NCBI GenBank assembly: GCA_050084985.1
Contig: JBITNC010000001.1
Span: 41,788,001 to 41,852,000, forward strand
Reading direction: 5' to 3'
Length of the DNA stretch: 64,000 nt
Origin: Nageia nagi
Taxonomy: Eukaryota > Pinophyta
In this document: one piece after another, positions 32,986 to 45,361 of the stretch
Layout: each line of letters opens with the position of its first letter
How positions within the stretch are numbered: position 1 is the stretch's first letter
Position numbers and translations under genes: made by a program
The notes under the pieces: model-generated
Told to the model about the DNA's origin: nothing
Seen by the model: only the letters and a program-made list of their open reading frames with translations
Databases searched by the model: none

Positions 32986-33500
32986 GCTTTGATATAAATT
33001 TTAGACTAGAAGTGACACTAAGAGGGGGTTGAATCAATGTTTGAATATAAAAACTAGTGTTCTTCACTTTTAAAACTAAAATAGTGCAAAACTAAAATCC
33101 AAATAAGAAAAGCACATCAAAAGAGAATCACACACAATAAGATGTAATGAGGTTCCCCAATTTGGCTACATCCTAAAAATAAAACTATTTGATCATGGTA
33201 CAAATACAACCATTAAAAAGCATTGAATTCACAATCATTTACCAAACCAACTAGAAGAAGCACCAACCTTTGCTTTACTAGCACCAAGAGGAAGGAGCAC
33301 AAACCTCTACTTTACCATACCAAATAGGAGCACTAACCCCTACTTTACTAATAACAACAAGAAGGAGCACCAATCTCTTTTCCAAGCACCCACTTGGTAT
33401 TTAAAAAAGTGAATAAATGATATATTATAATGTCTTCTCTTTATTAGAACCCTAACTAGCTCAAACTCATCATCTCTTTCTCTTGCTAAATGATTCATGT
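32986..33500 (+). repeat. Dispersed repeat X, copy 1
   Basis: Contains AAGAGGGGGTTGAATCA (about 33020), then a TAAAA-rich stretch, GAGGTTCCCCAATTTGG, and a short array of GGAGCACYAACC units. The same order recurs at 54310-54660. The G-run followed by TGAATYA is typical of some plant LTRs, but no paired LTR is seen. Confidence 0.5.
33257..33370. repeat. Four GGAGCAC units, 33-37 bp apart
   Basis: GAAGCAC at 33257 and GGAGCAC at 33294, 33327 and 33364, each followed by a CCTNTACTTTAC-like stretch. Confidence 0.7.
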
Positions 33501-34774
33501 AATCTTACCAATGGTTAAATCATTACTCTCACCTTTTCTCTTCAACTTCTTTGATCTCTTTAATTTGCCTCATATTCTCTTCTTTTACTTCTCCTTTCTC
33601 TCACAACACCCACAAGCTCTTTATGTCACAATTGGACTCTTTTTACTGTAACTTAACTCTTTCAATTTCATCTCAACAAATTGCAACCTATCATTTGATC
33701 TTCATCAATTTCACCTTAGCATATAGCATTCTATAAGCTAGGTTATTTTCAACTCAACACTATACTCTATTCTCTCTCCATCTTGATCTCCAAATCTTGC
33801 ATATACAATCTGGATCACAATCACATTTTTCTTCTTTTGATCTTTCTCTTTTCACCACTACACATTATTTCTTCTCTTCAACCTCAACATAATTTCTTGT
33901 AGTCAATAAATTAATGATATTCTCTTTAAAAAATCATTCAATTATTTCTTGGTATCATAAGCATATATATTCATCATCAGTTACCCAATAAGAGAAGTGG
34001 TTCTTTAATTTTATAAGTAGTTTTTCTTCTCAACTATGACTATCAAGGAGCACAACAATTACCTTTTTCTGCATGCCAAATTCTCCTTTAAAAAAATATT
34101 AATTTTTTTAATGAAAATTCAAATAGTAAATAAAAAATTAATTCTAAGTATTTTCTTTATATTAACTACCAATCAAAAAAAGCATTTTGTTATCACATCA
34201 TAGTCCAAAAATATGAAATTTTATTAAAATTGCTAAAAGTACTAGAGAAAATTTGTAAAACTCATTGTTTCTTCCTCATAATTCTAATGAAACACAAATT
34301 ATTTCCATGTGTTCTTGCTACATTAACTATATCTAGTCCAAATTTTAGCTCTTAACTCTTCAGGAATCACTCCCAACATTGCTACAAAGTTGGTCTATAA
34401 TACATATTTTGTACCATAATTTCTAGCAGTCAAAAAGTGTGAAACTATCATTTTTGTGGCCCTATAACTTCTAGATTACTTGTCCATCACAACTAAATTT
34501 GGTTTTTGTGTTAATTTGGTACCTTAAATGACTTTGGATCATTTCCAGTAGATGTGCCAATATTTCCCTTAACATAGATTTGCACCTTTTAACAACTCCC
34601 AAAATGACTAAGGCATAACATTTAGTAAGCTTTAGAAAGAATGAGCTTTAGAATTAAGATAATGTTCATATGATTCAGATATACTAGGCTTCATAATGAC
34701 TAAGCTTAAAACATAATGATCTTCAAAAATAATGAGCTTCATATTAGAAACATTATTGCTCACCAAAAACTATA
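33501..34774. other. AT-rich tract without genes
   Basis: Pyrimidine-rich around 33530-33900, otherwise nothing recognisable. It may belong to repeat X. Confidence 0.35.
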
Positions 34775-35095
34775 TTGCTTCAAAAACTTGTAATAATTTT
34801 ATAGCTTCAAAACTTGTAAAAATATATTGCTTTAGAAATATGTAACAATTTTATAGCTTTAGAAACTTGTAACAATGTATTGCTTTAGAAATTTGTAACA
34901 ATTTTGTAGCTTCAAAAACTTGTATTGCTCTCACTTCAAAAATTGTACTACTCTTGCTTTAGAAACTATATTACTTCAAAAATTGTATTCCTTCAAAAAC
35001 CTGAAATAATTTTGTAACTTCAAAATGTATTGATTCAGAAATTATGATTCTATAGAAACTGTATTACTCTAGAAATTGTATTGCTTCATAGATTG
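34775..35095. repeat. Degenerate minisatellite (TTGCTTYAGAAAYTTGTAA)
   Basis: About ten loose units built on CTTCAAAAACTTGTAATAAT and TTGCTTTAGAAACTTG with TTTTATAGC linkers. Spacing varies between about 25 and 45 bp. Confidence 0.7.
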
Positions 35096-35449
35096 TAAGA
35101 GCTCTAGAAAGAATGAGACCTTCATAAGTGTTTATCTATAATTCAAATTGACTTGCTTCAAAAAGTAAAATTGTAGTTCTCTAAGAGAGGAATCTATTCA
35201 TACCATCATAATGTACTTAGTTTTAACTATAATTAATATTATAATTATTTTTGGCCTATGTTAATAACAATAAAAAAATATCATGACAACTTGATAACAC
35301 AACTAAGTGTATTCTTGACAACATGATTGAATATGAAACCATACCTTAGTGTTCACCTTTAACATACTAAATATTCATCTTTGACATTATGATTAAATTA
35401 TATCTTTAACAATAATCAAAACAAAACATGTCAATAAGAATAATATTTA

Positions 35450-36200
35450 CAAAGGTTATAGATTTTGGCTTTACATCTAACAATTGCATCTTCTTAGAAG
35501 TCTCAAAAGCCTTTCTAGAAAACATATTTTGTGCATATTCTCAAGATCATTATATTCTATATGTTTGCATATCGCATATTTTTGAACTATTATATGGACT
35601 TATGTACTCTTACATATTTTGTATACATTACTATTATGGTATTGAAAATAATAATATTTGATGTAAAACCATATTCAACTATTCTTTAATGGATGTTCAT
35701 TACCTTCTTCCAAATTTCCCATCATGGCACATGTTAGAAGAATGCTACTAAAGGTTACAAATTTTAGATTTACATATAAAAATTGCATCAACATAATAGT
35801 CTCTAAACTTATAAAAAATCCATTTTGTGCATATCCTCAATATCATTGCATTCCCTGAAGTTGTGTCTCTATCATGCATCTTGTTAAATAATTCTTGGTC
35901 ATGTGTATTCTTCCATATTTTGTATACATGCCTATTAGGAATTCAAAACCACAAAATTTGATGCAAAACCATTTTTAACTACTCTTTAGTAGATTTCCAT
36001 ACCTTCTTATAGAGCTCCCATTATGGAAAATAATATTTTGTGTATATCATATCATTGTAGTCCATGAAACAATTCATACATAGCTTGCATGGCCAAGAAG
36101 CTCAGTAATGCATGTATAATGATTCATCCCAAGAATAATGCAATAAGGCCCTATGTATTCTCCTAAATTTTGAATACATATGTATTAGGGCATAGATCAA
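35450..36200. repeat. 299-bp degenerate tandem repeat, about 2.5 copies
   Basis: AAAGGTTA starts at 35451 and 35750. Shared blocks are TTTTGTGCATAT (35527, 35823, and TTTTGTGTATAT at 36036), TTACATATTTTGTATACAT, and CCTTCTT. The third copy is shortened. Confidence 0.75.
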
Positions 36201-36389
36201 AGTTAACTTTTACCTCATCTATGATGTGCCTAGGTATAAGGAGATTTTTTTCAAACATCATGAAAAAATATTGACTACAATCACCTTGAAATATTGAGGA
36301 CTATGTACTTAGGGTTGAGTAATTCATTGATATTATAATAAACAACTCAAGGAAACCTAAAATAATTATATTTCCATATCAAATGTATA

Positions 36390-38780
36390 AAAATATAAAA
36401 TTCTTATTTTTGATAAGGTTAATGAGCACATGTTTATTGATGGAATGGACAAGATACATAATGATTTATTTTTTGTATGGAGAAATAAATCTACCATTGA
36501 ACAATATGCATCAGACACATGAACTACAATGGATGAGTGTCCAAATATTGAAGGTGGAAAATATTATATTGTCATAATATTCTATATCATTAATTTCTTA
36601 AAGGGTGGATAAAAAACATGAGATAATCATATCAATTCCAATCCACTCCTAATGAATTAATTTGCTTGGTTGAAGATGTCAATAAATAACCATTATACCT
36701 AGGTTGTACAAAGTTCATAAAACTATCAAAAATATCTAAATTATATTTTCTCAAAGTAAAACATGGTTGGCCATACAAAAGATTTGGTTATTTATTAGAG
36801 TTTCTAGTAGATATTCTCCATGGTTGGCTAGAAAAAAGCAAAACATGGTTGGTTAGACAAAATCTTTGGTTAGTTATTGGAAAGATTATGGAAATATTCT
36901 TGTTTTCCCAAATATGGTGCTTCTTGTTGGAAAATTGACCCTCATTAAAAAATTGAACAAAATATTAAGGTTTCAATGAAGGTGTTGAGGTATATACCTA
37001 CTATAAAAAGGTTGAAGAGAATATATAGGTAAATATTTCTATTTATACCATTAAAATTATTGTGTTTATTTCTTTCAACAATGTTATACATGGATAAAGT
37101 GAGTTATTTTATTCTTATAGCTCTACAATGGTTATAAACAATATGATGTGGCATTGTCAGCATAATAGTTTAGATACCAATATGCAACATCTAATTGAAT
37201 CTCTAGCATGGAAAATGTTAGATGTTAAGTGGTTAGAGTATGATGATGATCCACATAATGTACGATTGGTAATTACAACCAATGGATTCAATCCTTTTTC
37301 TAATTTTAGTTCTAGTTACAATTGTTGGTCTATTTTGTTGGTCACATAAAATCTTCCACCATGGATGTGAATGAAGAGAAATTATTCAATGCTCATCTTA
37401 TTAATACATAGCTCGAAGAAACAGAAAAAATATTGATATTTTTATATAGCCATTGTTGATGACTTGCACAAACTATATATTATGAATACAAAATTATAAT
37501 GCTTTTCACAATATTATATTCAATATGATATAAATATTGATATGATCATTATGATTTTGTTTCTTATGGATATATGTCAAGATGTATGACAAAGGGACTA
37601 GTAAGATGTCTAATATATGGTGAAAACACTTATTTAGAATATCTAAATGTAGTAAAAATACCATTTAGTTGGTCCATATGAGATTTCTTCCTAAATATTA
37701 TCCATTTCATCACTAGAAAATATTTGTAATGGAAAATAAGCATAGGGTAAACCATAAAAATATTTAATTGGACTAAAGTACTACAAAAAATATAAGGAAT
37801 CCTACCAAATCAGAGAAAGAGGTATTCAAAAAAGGAAACACAAGAAGGATGATCATATCACATCTCCTACAATAGAATGGAAGAATAAATCTATACTCTT
37901 CAATTTTTCATATTGGAATGTTGACATGCAAATTAAGTTCTATATTTGTTGTTATGTCTCTAAATATTGAGTAATTTTAGTTTGATGATTCTATTTATGA
38001 ATTATATCTTCTACTTCATCATAATGGATGTGATGCATGTGGAGAAGAATGTTATCAAAAGCCTTTAGGGACATTACTAGGTATTAAAGTAAAGTCAAAT
38101 GATGATAGAAACTCCCATAAGGATTTATTAAATATGAAGATAAAAAAATCATTTTGGCTAATAATTGATGAAAATAAGCCATATCATTGCAACAACACCC
38201 TACAATTTAATTGAAAATGAGAAGCAAAGTGTTTATCTAATATTTTATAATTTGAAATAACATAATGGATATAGTTAAAATATGAGTAAAACTATATATG
38301 TAAAGAACTTAAGATCATTGGTATCATATCACATGATTATCATATTCTCCTACATTACCTTCATCCATTAGCACTATGATATGTGCTTGAAAAGACTATG
38401 CAAAAAATCATTTATAAGTTATGCATTTTCTATATATATCTATACAAAAAAGTGATGGATCCCATGAAAATGGATAAATGATAGGAATATGTTGTAGAGA
38501 TTGTATGTTTTCTTGAAAAGTACTTCTACCCTTAATTTTTTAATATCATGGTGCACTTAACTATTCACTTGTTGTAGGAGGTAATTCTATATGGACCTAT
38601 GAAATATCAATGGATGTACCCTTTTAAAAGGTTTATATGCATTCATAAATTTAATAAATTGCCCTTTTTTAAAAAAATTTATTGCATCTCATTGAAATAA
38701 AAATATTTATTTCTTTCTCAAAATTATGAAGGTTTATAAGGAATATGTAAAGAACCAAGCTAGGCCCAAAAATGAGGATA
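36390..38780 (+). pseudogene. CACTA (En/Spm) transposase remnant, TNP2-like
   Basis: A series of TNP2-like blocks lies in order on the plus strand in shifting frames: FPKYGASCWK (about 36898), VLRYIPTIKRLKRIY (36986-37030), NNMMWHCQHNSLDT, DPHNVRLVITTNGFNPFSNF (37247-37306, usual form DPRNVRLGLASDGFNPF), NLPPWM, VMHVEKNVIKSL (about 38027-38065), FNIMVHLTIHLLQEVILYG and YQWMYPFKRF (38531-38635), and KVYKEYVKNQARP (about 38730-38768). The N-terminal part (36390-36560, VNEHMFIDGMD) is less certain. The protein would cut and move CACTA transposons. This copy has many stops and short deletions. No terminal CACTA repeats were found. Confidence 0.75.
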
Positions 38781-39479
38781 AACTATGATTAGACTAGGAA
38801 GAAAGAGACATGATTGATAGAGATCATGAAGTTATAATATAGTAATTAGAGGAAATAATTTTGAGAATCCTCCTCCTTTATACTCTCTCCATCCCAAAAC
38901 TAGAGAAAGGAAGTCTTAAGGATGAGCTTTAGTTAAAGTTGAGGAAAATATTAGCATGGATATCAAACAACCAAATATGATATTAGTAATCGATTGACTA
39001 AATTAATCTATATGTATAATATTGGTTATTGAACTATATTAGTTTGGGGATTTAATGTATTATTTTTAAGGATAAGTTACTTAATTAATATTAATTGAAG
39101 TGATACTAAGATGACTAATCGACATACCTCTTCCAAAGTGACATGAAGTAGATATAAGAAGTGACTCAAAGAATTATGGAGAAGTATTATCCAAATCAAC
39201 CATTCATCCATAAAACATCACATATTAATCAAATATCATTACTATACATTGACATATTATATAATTTCCCATTATGATGTCATAGGCATGAAAACTAGAA
39301 AAAGTAATGAGAGTCGATAAGAAAAAAAAAAGAGATTGATGTGTTGATGATTGAATGCAATTACTATTTATATATTAATAATGATGGACCCCTTTGTGAC
39401 TCAATTATCATTCTCTTTTATTTTGTATTATATAATATTTCCATTCCTATTTAATTTCCAAATTGCTCATTAACATCAA
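38781..39479. other. AT-rich tract without genes
   Basis: Nothing recognised. It may include the 3' part of the CACTA element. Confidence 0.35.
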
Positions 39480-40209
39480 TCATATTTATTGGTTAACATC
39501 CCTATCTAATTTAAATTTGATGATATCCACTCTTCATATCTATCTTAGAAAAGAAACTTGACTCACACAAATTATCCATTATTAGTATAGGAAATCTATA
39601 CATAATTGTAATCTAATTGATTATTGTTTAATTTGTGTATATCCTCCATTCACCATATTTCTTTGGAGTTAGTACAACAAGCATAACACAAGGGATTAAA
39701 CTCTCTCTTATCAATCCTCTTTCAAGAAACTCCTTAACTTATATTTATTCAGCTCTATTATTTGGATAGGATCAATCCTATGTAATGCTTGATTTGGAAA
39801 AATTACTCTTGGAATTAGGTCCATTTGATGAGAATACTACTCATTAGTGGTAAACCAGCTATTGTATCTCCATGTACTATAATTATTTTGTAGTCCCTTA
39901 ATATTATTGCAATCTCTTCAGGAACTAGCTCTTCTTTTTGATGTTCTTTGGGAAAAATTGCATAGCATATATGTTCTCCTTTTTTCTCAGTAAGGAATTT
40001 CTTTTCTCTCAAAAACATTATTTCACTTCTAACTTTAGAATGGGCAACCTTCCAAGGTTTGTATAACCACTTCTTTCCATTCCTTTCCATTGTAAAGTGA
40101 TGTAAGAACTTGACTTATTTTTGAGCAAGTTATACCATGATCTGACTAAGAGTAAATGAAAAACATATATTAGAATGAATTCATAAAATACTTGATCAGT
40201 GTATCCCAT
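39480..40209 (-). pseudogene. Fragment H: Ty3/gypsy protease-RT junction
   Basis: On the minus strand: linker ELVPEEIAIILRDY (about 39930-39880), MDLIPRVIFPNQALHRIDP, KEDxGLIRESLIPCVMLVVL, TPKKYGEWRIYTN, IMYRFPI, FFSKI and DMKSGYHQI (about 39530). These are the first RT blocks of a Ty3 element in collinear order, followed by loss of similarity near 39480. The style (GLIRES-PC, YRFPIPRLDD, FSKIDLKSGYHQI) is chromoviral and unlike the Tat elements around it. Truncated on both sides. Confidence 0.75.
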
Positions 40210-41878
40210 CCTCTCAAAAGAGACTTTACAACACTTTGTGACCCTTGTTCAACCATTAAATTTTGTATAGTTTGACATATAGAAAAGTAGTAAATACTAA
40301 TTTTTCTAGTATATATATGGAAACCAAATTATTTATGCTTCCACCATCATTGATAAAATCATAAAACTTACCATAAAATTTTACCTTCATACATAAAATA
40401 CTCCTCCTTTCCCATAATTAAATATTTTGTTGAAACTAAGCTAACACTAACATTCAATGATACATCATATAAAATCAATAAAATAATGGTAATAATTATA
40501 ATCTAAAGCACTTAATGAATATGCAAATTTGTAAAATATAACAATTACGATTAAAGGATTAGATCTGTTACCAATTAACCAACTATATTGAGAAAGAGAT
40601 TTACAAAGATGAACGCCTATAATCTTACCTTGATGACTAAAGTGATATGCAAATCAAAACTTATCGATAATATAGATCTCAATAAGTGAATTCTTAATAA
40701 ATATGAGATAAAATGGAATATATTCATGATAGCATCCACATTCATGCTAGGAATGGTGTTTGTGCTCAAGGCAATGTACGTGCTAGGATCCCTACAACTT
40801 AGCATTCATAGTTAAGATACAATAGTAGCACAATGATATATAAGACTAATCTAGCATATAATAGCAAATAATAGAATGCAAAAGCTTATGTGAATATCAA
40901 ATCTCAATCTCAATATGCGGTGTTAAAGAAGACCTAAAAGTAGTAGTTGAGTGTAACTATAAAGATAAAGATATGATAGCCTCCTCATGTAGATAAATCC
41001 TCCATTTATAGGAAAATAAAATATTGCAATACATGTCTATAGGTTAGCATGAACACTAAGGTACCTTGCATAAAAAGAGAGAAAATTACATGAGACATTC
41101 AAAATGGTCCACCATAAGATATAACATGTAATGATCCAATAACAAGTTGAATTGAATGAGTACACCTAAGGTTGGATAAAATTAAGTATCAACAGATATC
41201 CCATTTTAAAAAATTAATTAAATGAAATATAATTATATTTGGATAGGTAAAATAAAAAAGAGATAAAAAATAACTCTTTTATTTTTCCTATGAAGATTTT
41301 ATATCATAAAAGGTTTTTGATATTTTTTCCCTCTTTACTTGATTTCAAAGAGGTAAACTCTTTAACCAAATTGGAATAATCAGATGAAATGAATAACTTA
41401 TAAAATGAAAGAGAGAAAATAACATCTTCCAAAATACATGTGATCATTACTTACAAGATATAGCAGTAAAAATTAGAGTAATAATCACACATAATATGTG
41501 TGCATAGTATCATCATGGAAATACTCAATTCCTTATTCGTAGATAAAAATTATCACAATAGAACTTAGCATCCCATTTGTGGACTTATACAAAAAACATT
41601 CCATCTCAAAAATATAACAACAAAGAGAAAAATAAAATAAATATAATATGTATACATAATCATGGAAGTAATAACAACTCTATTCATAGATACATATCAT
41701 TATAGTAGGATCTAATGAATCATTCATATATGCAAACATATAATCATAGAGAGAAAAATCATAATGATGATTATTTATGAAGAAGTCTAACTCACAACCT
41801 AATTCATGCATATACAACCAAGGTATAATGACCAATAAGTGGAGGAAAGTAGTGATGTGGTGGTGATGGTAGGATTGT
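40210..41878. other. AT-rich tract without genes
   Basis: Contains loosely repeated segments of the form CATAATCATGGAAGTAATAA with TTCATAGATACATATCATTA (about 41500, 41660, 42480). No coding signal. Confidence 0.35.
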
Positions 41879-42020
41879 GCATATATTCTGAGTGTGTAAT
41901 AGTTTTATACATATATTATAGGTGTATATCAATTTTATGTATATATTTTGGATGTATATCAATTTTATGCATAAATTTTGGGCATATATCAGTGTTATGC
42001 ATACATTATTGACATATATT
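41879..42020. repeat. 30-bp minisatellite, about 4.5 copies
   Basis: AGTTTTATAC at 41901, AATTTTATGT at 41931, AATTTTATGC at 41961 and AGTGTTATGC at 41991, exactly 30 bp apart. Read on the minus strand the unit gives a ten-residue repeat (IKLIYIQNIY-like) in a 77-codon ORF, a by-product of the period. Confidence 0.85.
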
Positions 42021-42063
42021 AGATCAAAAATATGCACCCCAAAAATTTTAGGTGTTGGTGCAA

Positions 42064-42140
42064 AAGGCTTGGTTTAGATTCGAACATGGGTTACCAATTT
42101 TTGGACATAATGCACTAACCAATATACCATTGAGTCAGAA
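42064..42140 (-). other. tRNA-like sequence (tRNA pseudogene or SINE head)
   Basis: On the minus strand, TGACTCAATGG (42137-42127) resembles the RNA polymerase III A box and TGTTCGAATCT (42086-42076) the B box GGTTCGANTCC. The spacing is that of a tRNA gene. No convincing anticodon stem forms. Confidence 0.4.
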
Positions 42141-42602
42141 AAAATATGAAATGAAAGTTTAAATTTTTGAATATTCTAAAAAATATACTTTAGGCATATA
42201 TCCTCAATAAATAATAAATTTTGTGCATATATTTGATAAATTATGGCATCTATAGGTGAGCAATGGGGTGGTGATAGACTGTATAGTGGGTGTGGTATAA
42301 TTATAGATAAAACCTAGGTATATATGCACAAAATTATTTTTAGATAACAATATCCTTAGTTTATACCCAACCAAAAAATGTGATAATAAAATAATATCAT
42401 AGAGGTAATATTTAGTAACCCAACCAAAAAAGGTGATGATAACATATGAGATTCACACCATCATAGAAGCAAAATATACCTCATTCATGGATGCACATCA
42501 TTATGGTAGAAATAATGTACCTCATTCAAGTACCTATAAATATTTCGCAGCACATGAGCACTATGCCTAGCTCAATGTTAGTAGAAGCAAAAAGAATAAT
42601 GG

Positions 42603-44173
42603 CATAGACATCTAATGCTAACACTATGCATTGGATGTGAGACAATGTTATTTTATCTTTGACATGCTTGTTTATTCAATCAATTTGATTACATTTAACT
42701 ATGTTTAATATTTTTTATATTGATTACTTGTTAATCATAATCATTTGCTTTGGAAAATGCAATTAAACTTAGTCATTTTAATGTACTTTTGATCTTAATC
42801 ATTTGCTTGGAAATTGTAATTAAACTTAATCATGTTTATTATGTTAAATCATAATATTTGCTTTGAAAATGCAATTAAACTTAGTCATATTTAATGTATT
42901 TTTTATCATAATCATTTACTCATAAATTGCAATTCAACTTAGTCATGTTTATTGCATTTTGATCATATTCATTTATGGCTAAAGAGTAATTAAATTTAGT
43001 CATACTTATTGTACTTTGAACCATCATCATTTATTTGAAAATTGTAATTAACATTATTCATGTTGATTATATTTCATCATTTGATTTAATTTATCAAAAT
43101 TGTTATTCTATTTATGATTATTAATGTTTTTCACATTAACATGGTTAATCTATTTATTATTTATTTTGCAAGAAAATAACTAGACAAAATTTACAATCAC
43201 CTTGCCATGTCATTGATGATTCATCCAATAGAAAAATTTGAAAATTTGAAACTCTAGTTATTGATTAATTAGTCATTGGTTATGCTCCAAATATGCTAAA
43301 TAGATAAAATACAAGAGAATTGAATGAATATGTATCCAATTTGTCTCTAATAGAATCCTATACCAATCCAATTTGATTTCAACAAAGATCAATCAAGCAA
43401 AATCATTTTCAAATTGAAATTCATATGGATTCTAGATTGATGATTTGGCATGTATCAAAACTATATTAAGTAAGTCTACATCTCCATTTTGAGGCTAGAA
43501 GCTAGTGTAAACATTAAGCTTAAAATTTGTTGATTCCTAAGTCTTGGAAGTGACAAATTTGAGAGCTTCTACATCTAATAATCTCCCATAGCATTTGAAA
43601 GAGTGATTGGAAGCCACTAGTCTTGTGGTAAGATGGGAATCAGTCATTCCCAAAGCCTTATTCCTCCTATTAACCAAATACACACCCATAATGTTTTTTC
43701 AATCTTCTTTTCATATTTTATTTCTATAATAGGCTTATCTCATCCTATGATCAAAATTAACTTTTAAATCTTTCTTATGTGCTTGTAGGTTGTGAAATGC
43801 TTAAGGTCCCTAAATTTTGATATGTAAAATATACTTGTATTTGGGAAATGCCTCTGATTTCAAAAATTTCTAGGGTCATGACATTTGGTAGAAAGGATAG
43901 TTTGGATTCACCTAGGATCTAATCAGCTATTAGGTACCATCATCCAAAACAACATTATTGGTAATATCTATGTTTCTTAACCCACCTTGAGCTAGTCATG
44001 TTGTGATAATTTAAGCTTATTGTTATCAAATGATGGCTTGAAAAAAACTCCTTAGTGGTTTTGACCAAGTTTTTTTCTATAGTTTGTGCTCATAGGGCCT
44101 AGTCTAGCTTGCACACACTAGTTAAATGTTCAAGTTTAAGTGATCCTAAAAGGGGTCACTTTTATTTAAAACT
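42603..44173 (+). repeat. Element D 5' LTR
   Basis: Aligns with 50276-51896 from its eroded start (CATAGACATCTAA) to AAACT at 44173. It contains internal repeats built on GCAATTAAACTTAGTCATGT in both copies. Confidence 0.85.
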
Positions 44174-44175
44174 GA

Positions 44176-45361
44176 AAGAAGATGCTTTAAACAAAAATAT
44201 GTTAAATACACCTTTTTGGGTGAAATCCTTTATAAAAGAGGCTATGAAGGCATCCTTTTAAGATTTCTTGAACCTAATGAAATTCCCCTTACATTGTCTC
44301 AAATACATGATGGTACATGTGGTAGCCACTTTAGTGGCATGGAAATTCAAAATGTTTGTTAAGATTGGGATACATTTATCCCATACTTGAAAAGGATTGT
44401 GTTTCATATTTAAAAAATGCATGAAATTCCAATAATTTGCAAACTTTTAGCATCTCCCTTCTAAAGAATTACAAGCTATTGCAACCATATGATTCTTTTC
44501 ATAATGGGGTTTAGATCTTGTTGGCAAATTGTATTCCAATTCTTCACAAGGATATAAATTTATAATTACCACCACTAAGTATTTTACCAAATGGGTAGAA
44601 GCCATGCTCTTGATTGAAATTAAATTGCTGAAAATTATGAAGTTGATTGATACCAACCTTACTTATAGATTTGGAATCCCCTCTAAATTAATCATGGATA
44701 ATGGAATCCATTTTAAAAATAAAGATGTTAGAGCTTTGTGTGAAAAGTATCATATTAAATTAAGTTTCTCGACACCTTATTACCATCAAGATAATGGAAA
44801 AACTAAAGCCTCTAATAAAACCATTGTTAAAGCACTTCAAAAGTTTTTTAGACACTCACAAAGGGATTGGCATACTAAACTTTTATGCATTGTGGGCATA
44901 TAGAAAAAACATTAGAACACCTAATAGAGCAACAAATTTTTCATTAGTTTATGGTGTTAAAGTTTTTTTTTTCCCATTTAACTTTAAATTCCATCCCTTT
45001 ATGTTTCTTTGCAATAATTTGTTGATGATACTACCTACATGCAAGATAGGCTTGCCTAACTTGATTTACTTTATGGAAAGTGATTAAGTGCACTTTGACA
45101 TTTGAGAATTTACCAAGAATGTATTAAGAGATCTTATAATAAAAAGTGCATTACTATGAGTTTGAAGTTGGTGACCTTTTCTTAAAGGAAAACCTAGAAA
45201 TTACAAGTCACTCAAGAGGAGAAAGAGGAAAATTTATGCCTAATTGGTTGGGTTCTTACATTGTAATATGTAAATATAGTTCTAGAGCATACAAATTGGA
45301 AACCTTGGATGGTATTGAAGAGCTTGAACCAATCAACATCATTCACCTTCAAAATTTCTAG
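44176..45361 (+). pseudogene. Element D integrase, fused to the LTR end
   Basis: Coding sequence starts right at the LTR end: KQKYVKYTFLGEILYKRGYE then LRFLEPNEIPL, HDGTCGGHFSGMEI (zinc region), a frame change, WGLDLVGK (first D, about 44503), FGIPSKLIMDNGIHFKNKDV (second D) and YYHQDNGKTKASNKTIV. The third catalytic residue is lost: the E of the usual NGQAEA block reads K (NGKTKA). The C-terminus has FEVGDLFLKENLE, KFMPNWLGSYIV and IHLQNF, ending at TAG 45359-45361. Only the open part 44529-44903 is long. It is non-functional. Confidence 0.8.

Noticed and set aside
36990-37110. TATAAAAAGG near 37003 with a TTCAACA end, looking like a copia LTR promoter
   Set aside because: The bases are codons of the CACTA transposase block VLRYIPTIKRLKRIY, so the TATA match is coincidental.
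41879-42020. Regular 30-bp repeats as a CRISPR array
   Set aside because: The units are directly adjacent without unique spacers, and the context is a plant nuclear repeat region.
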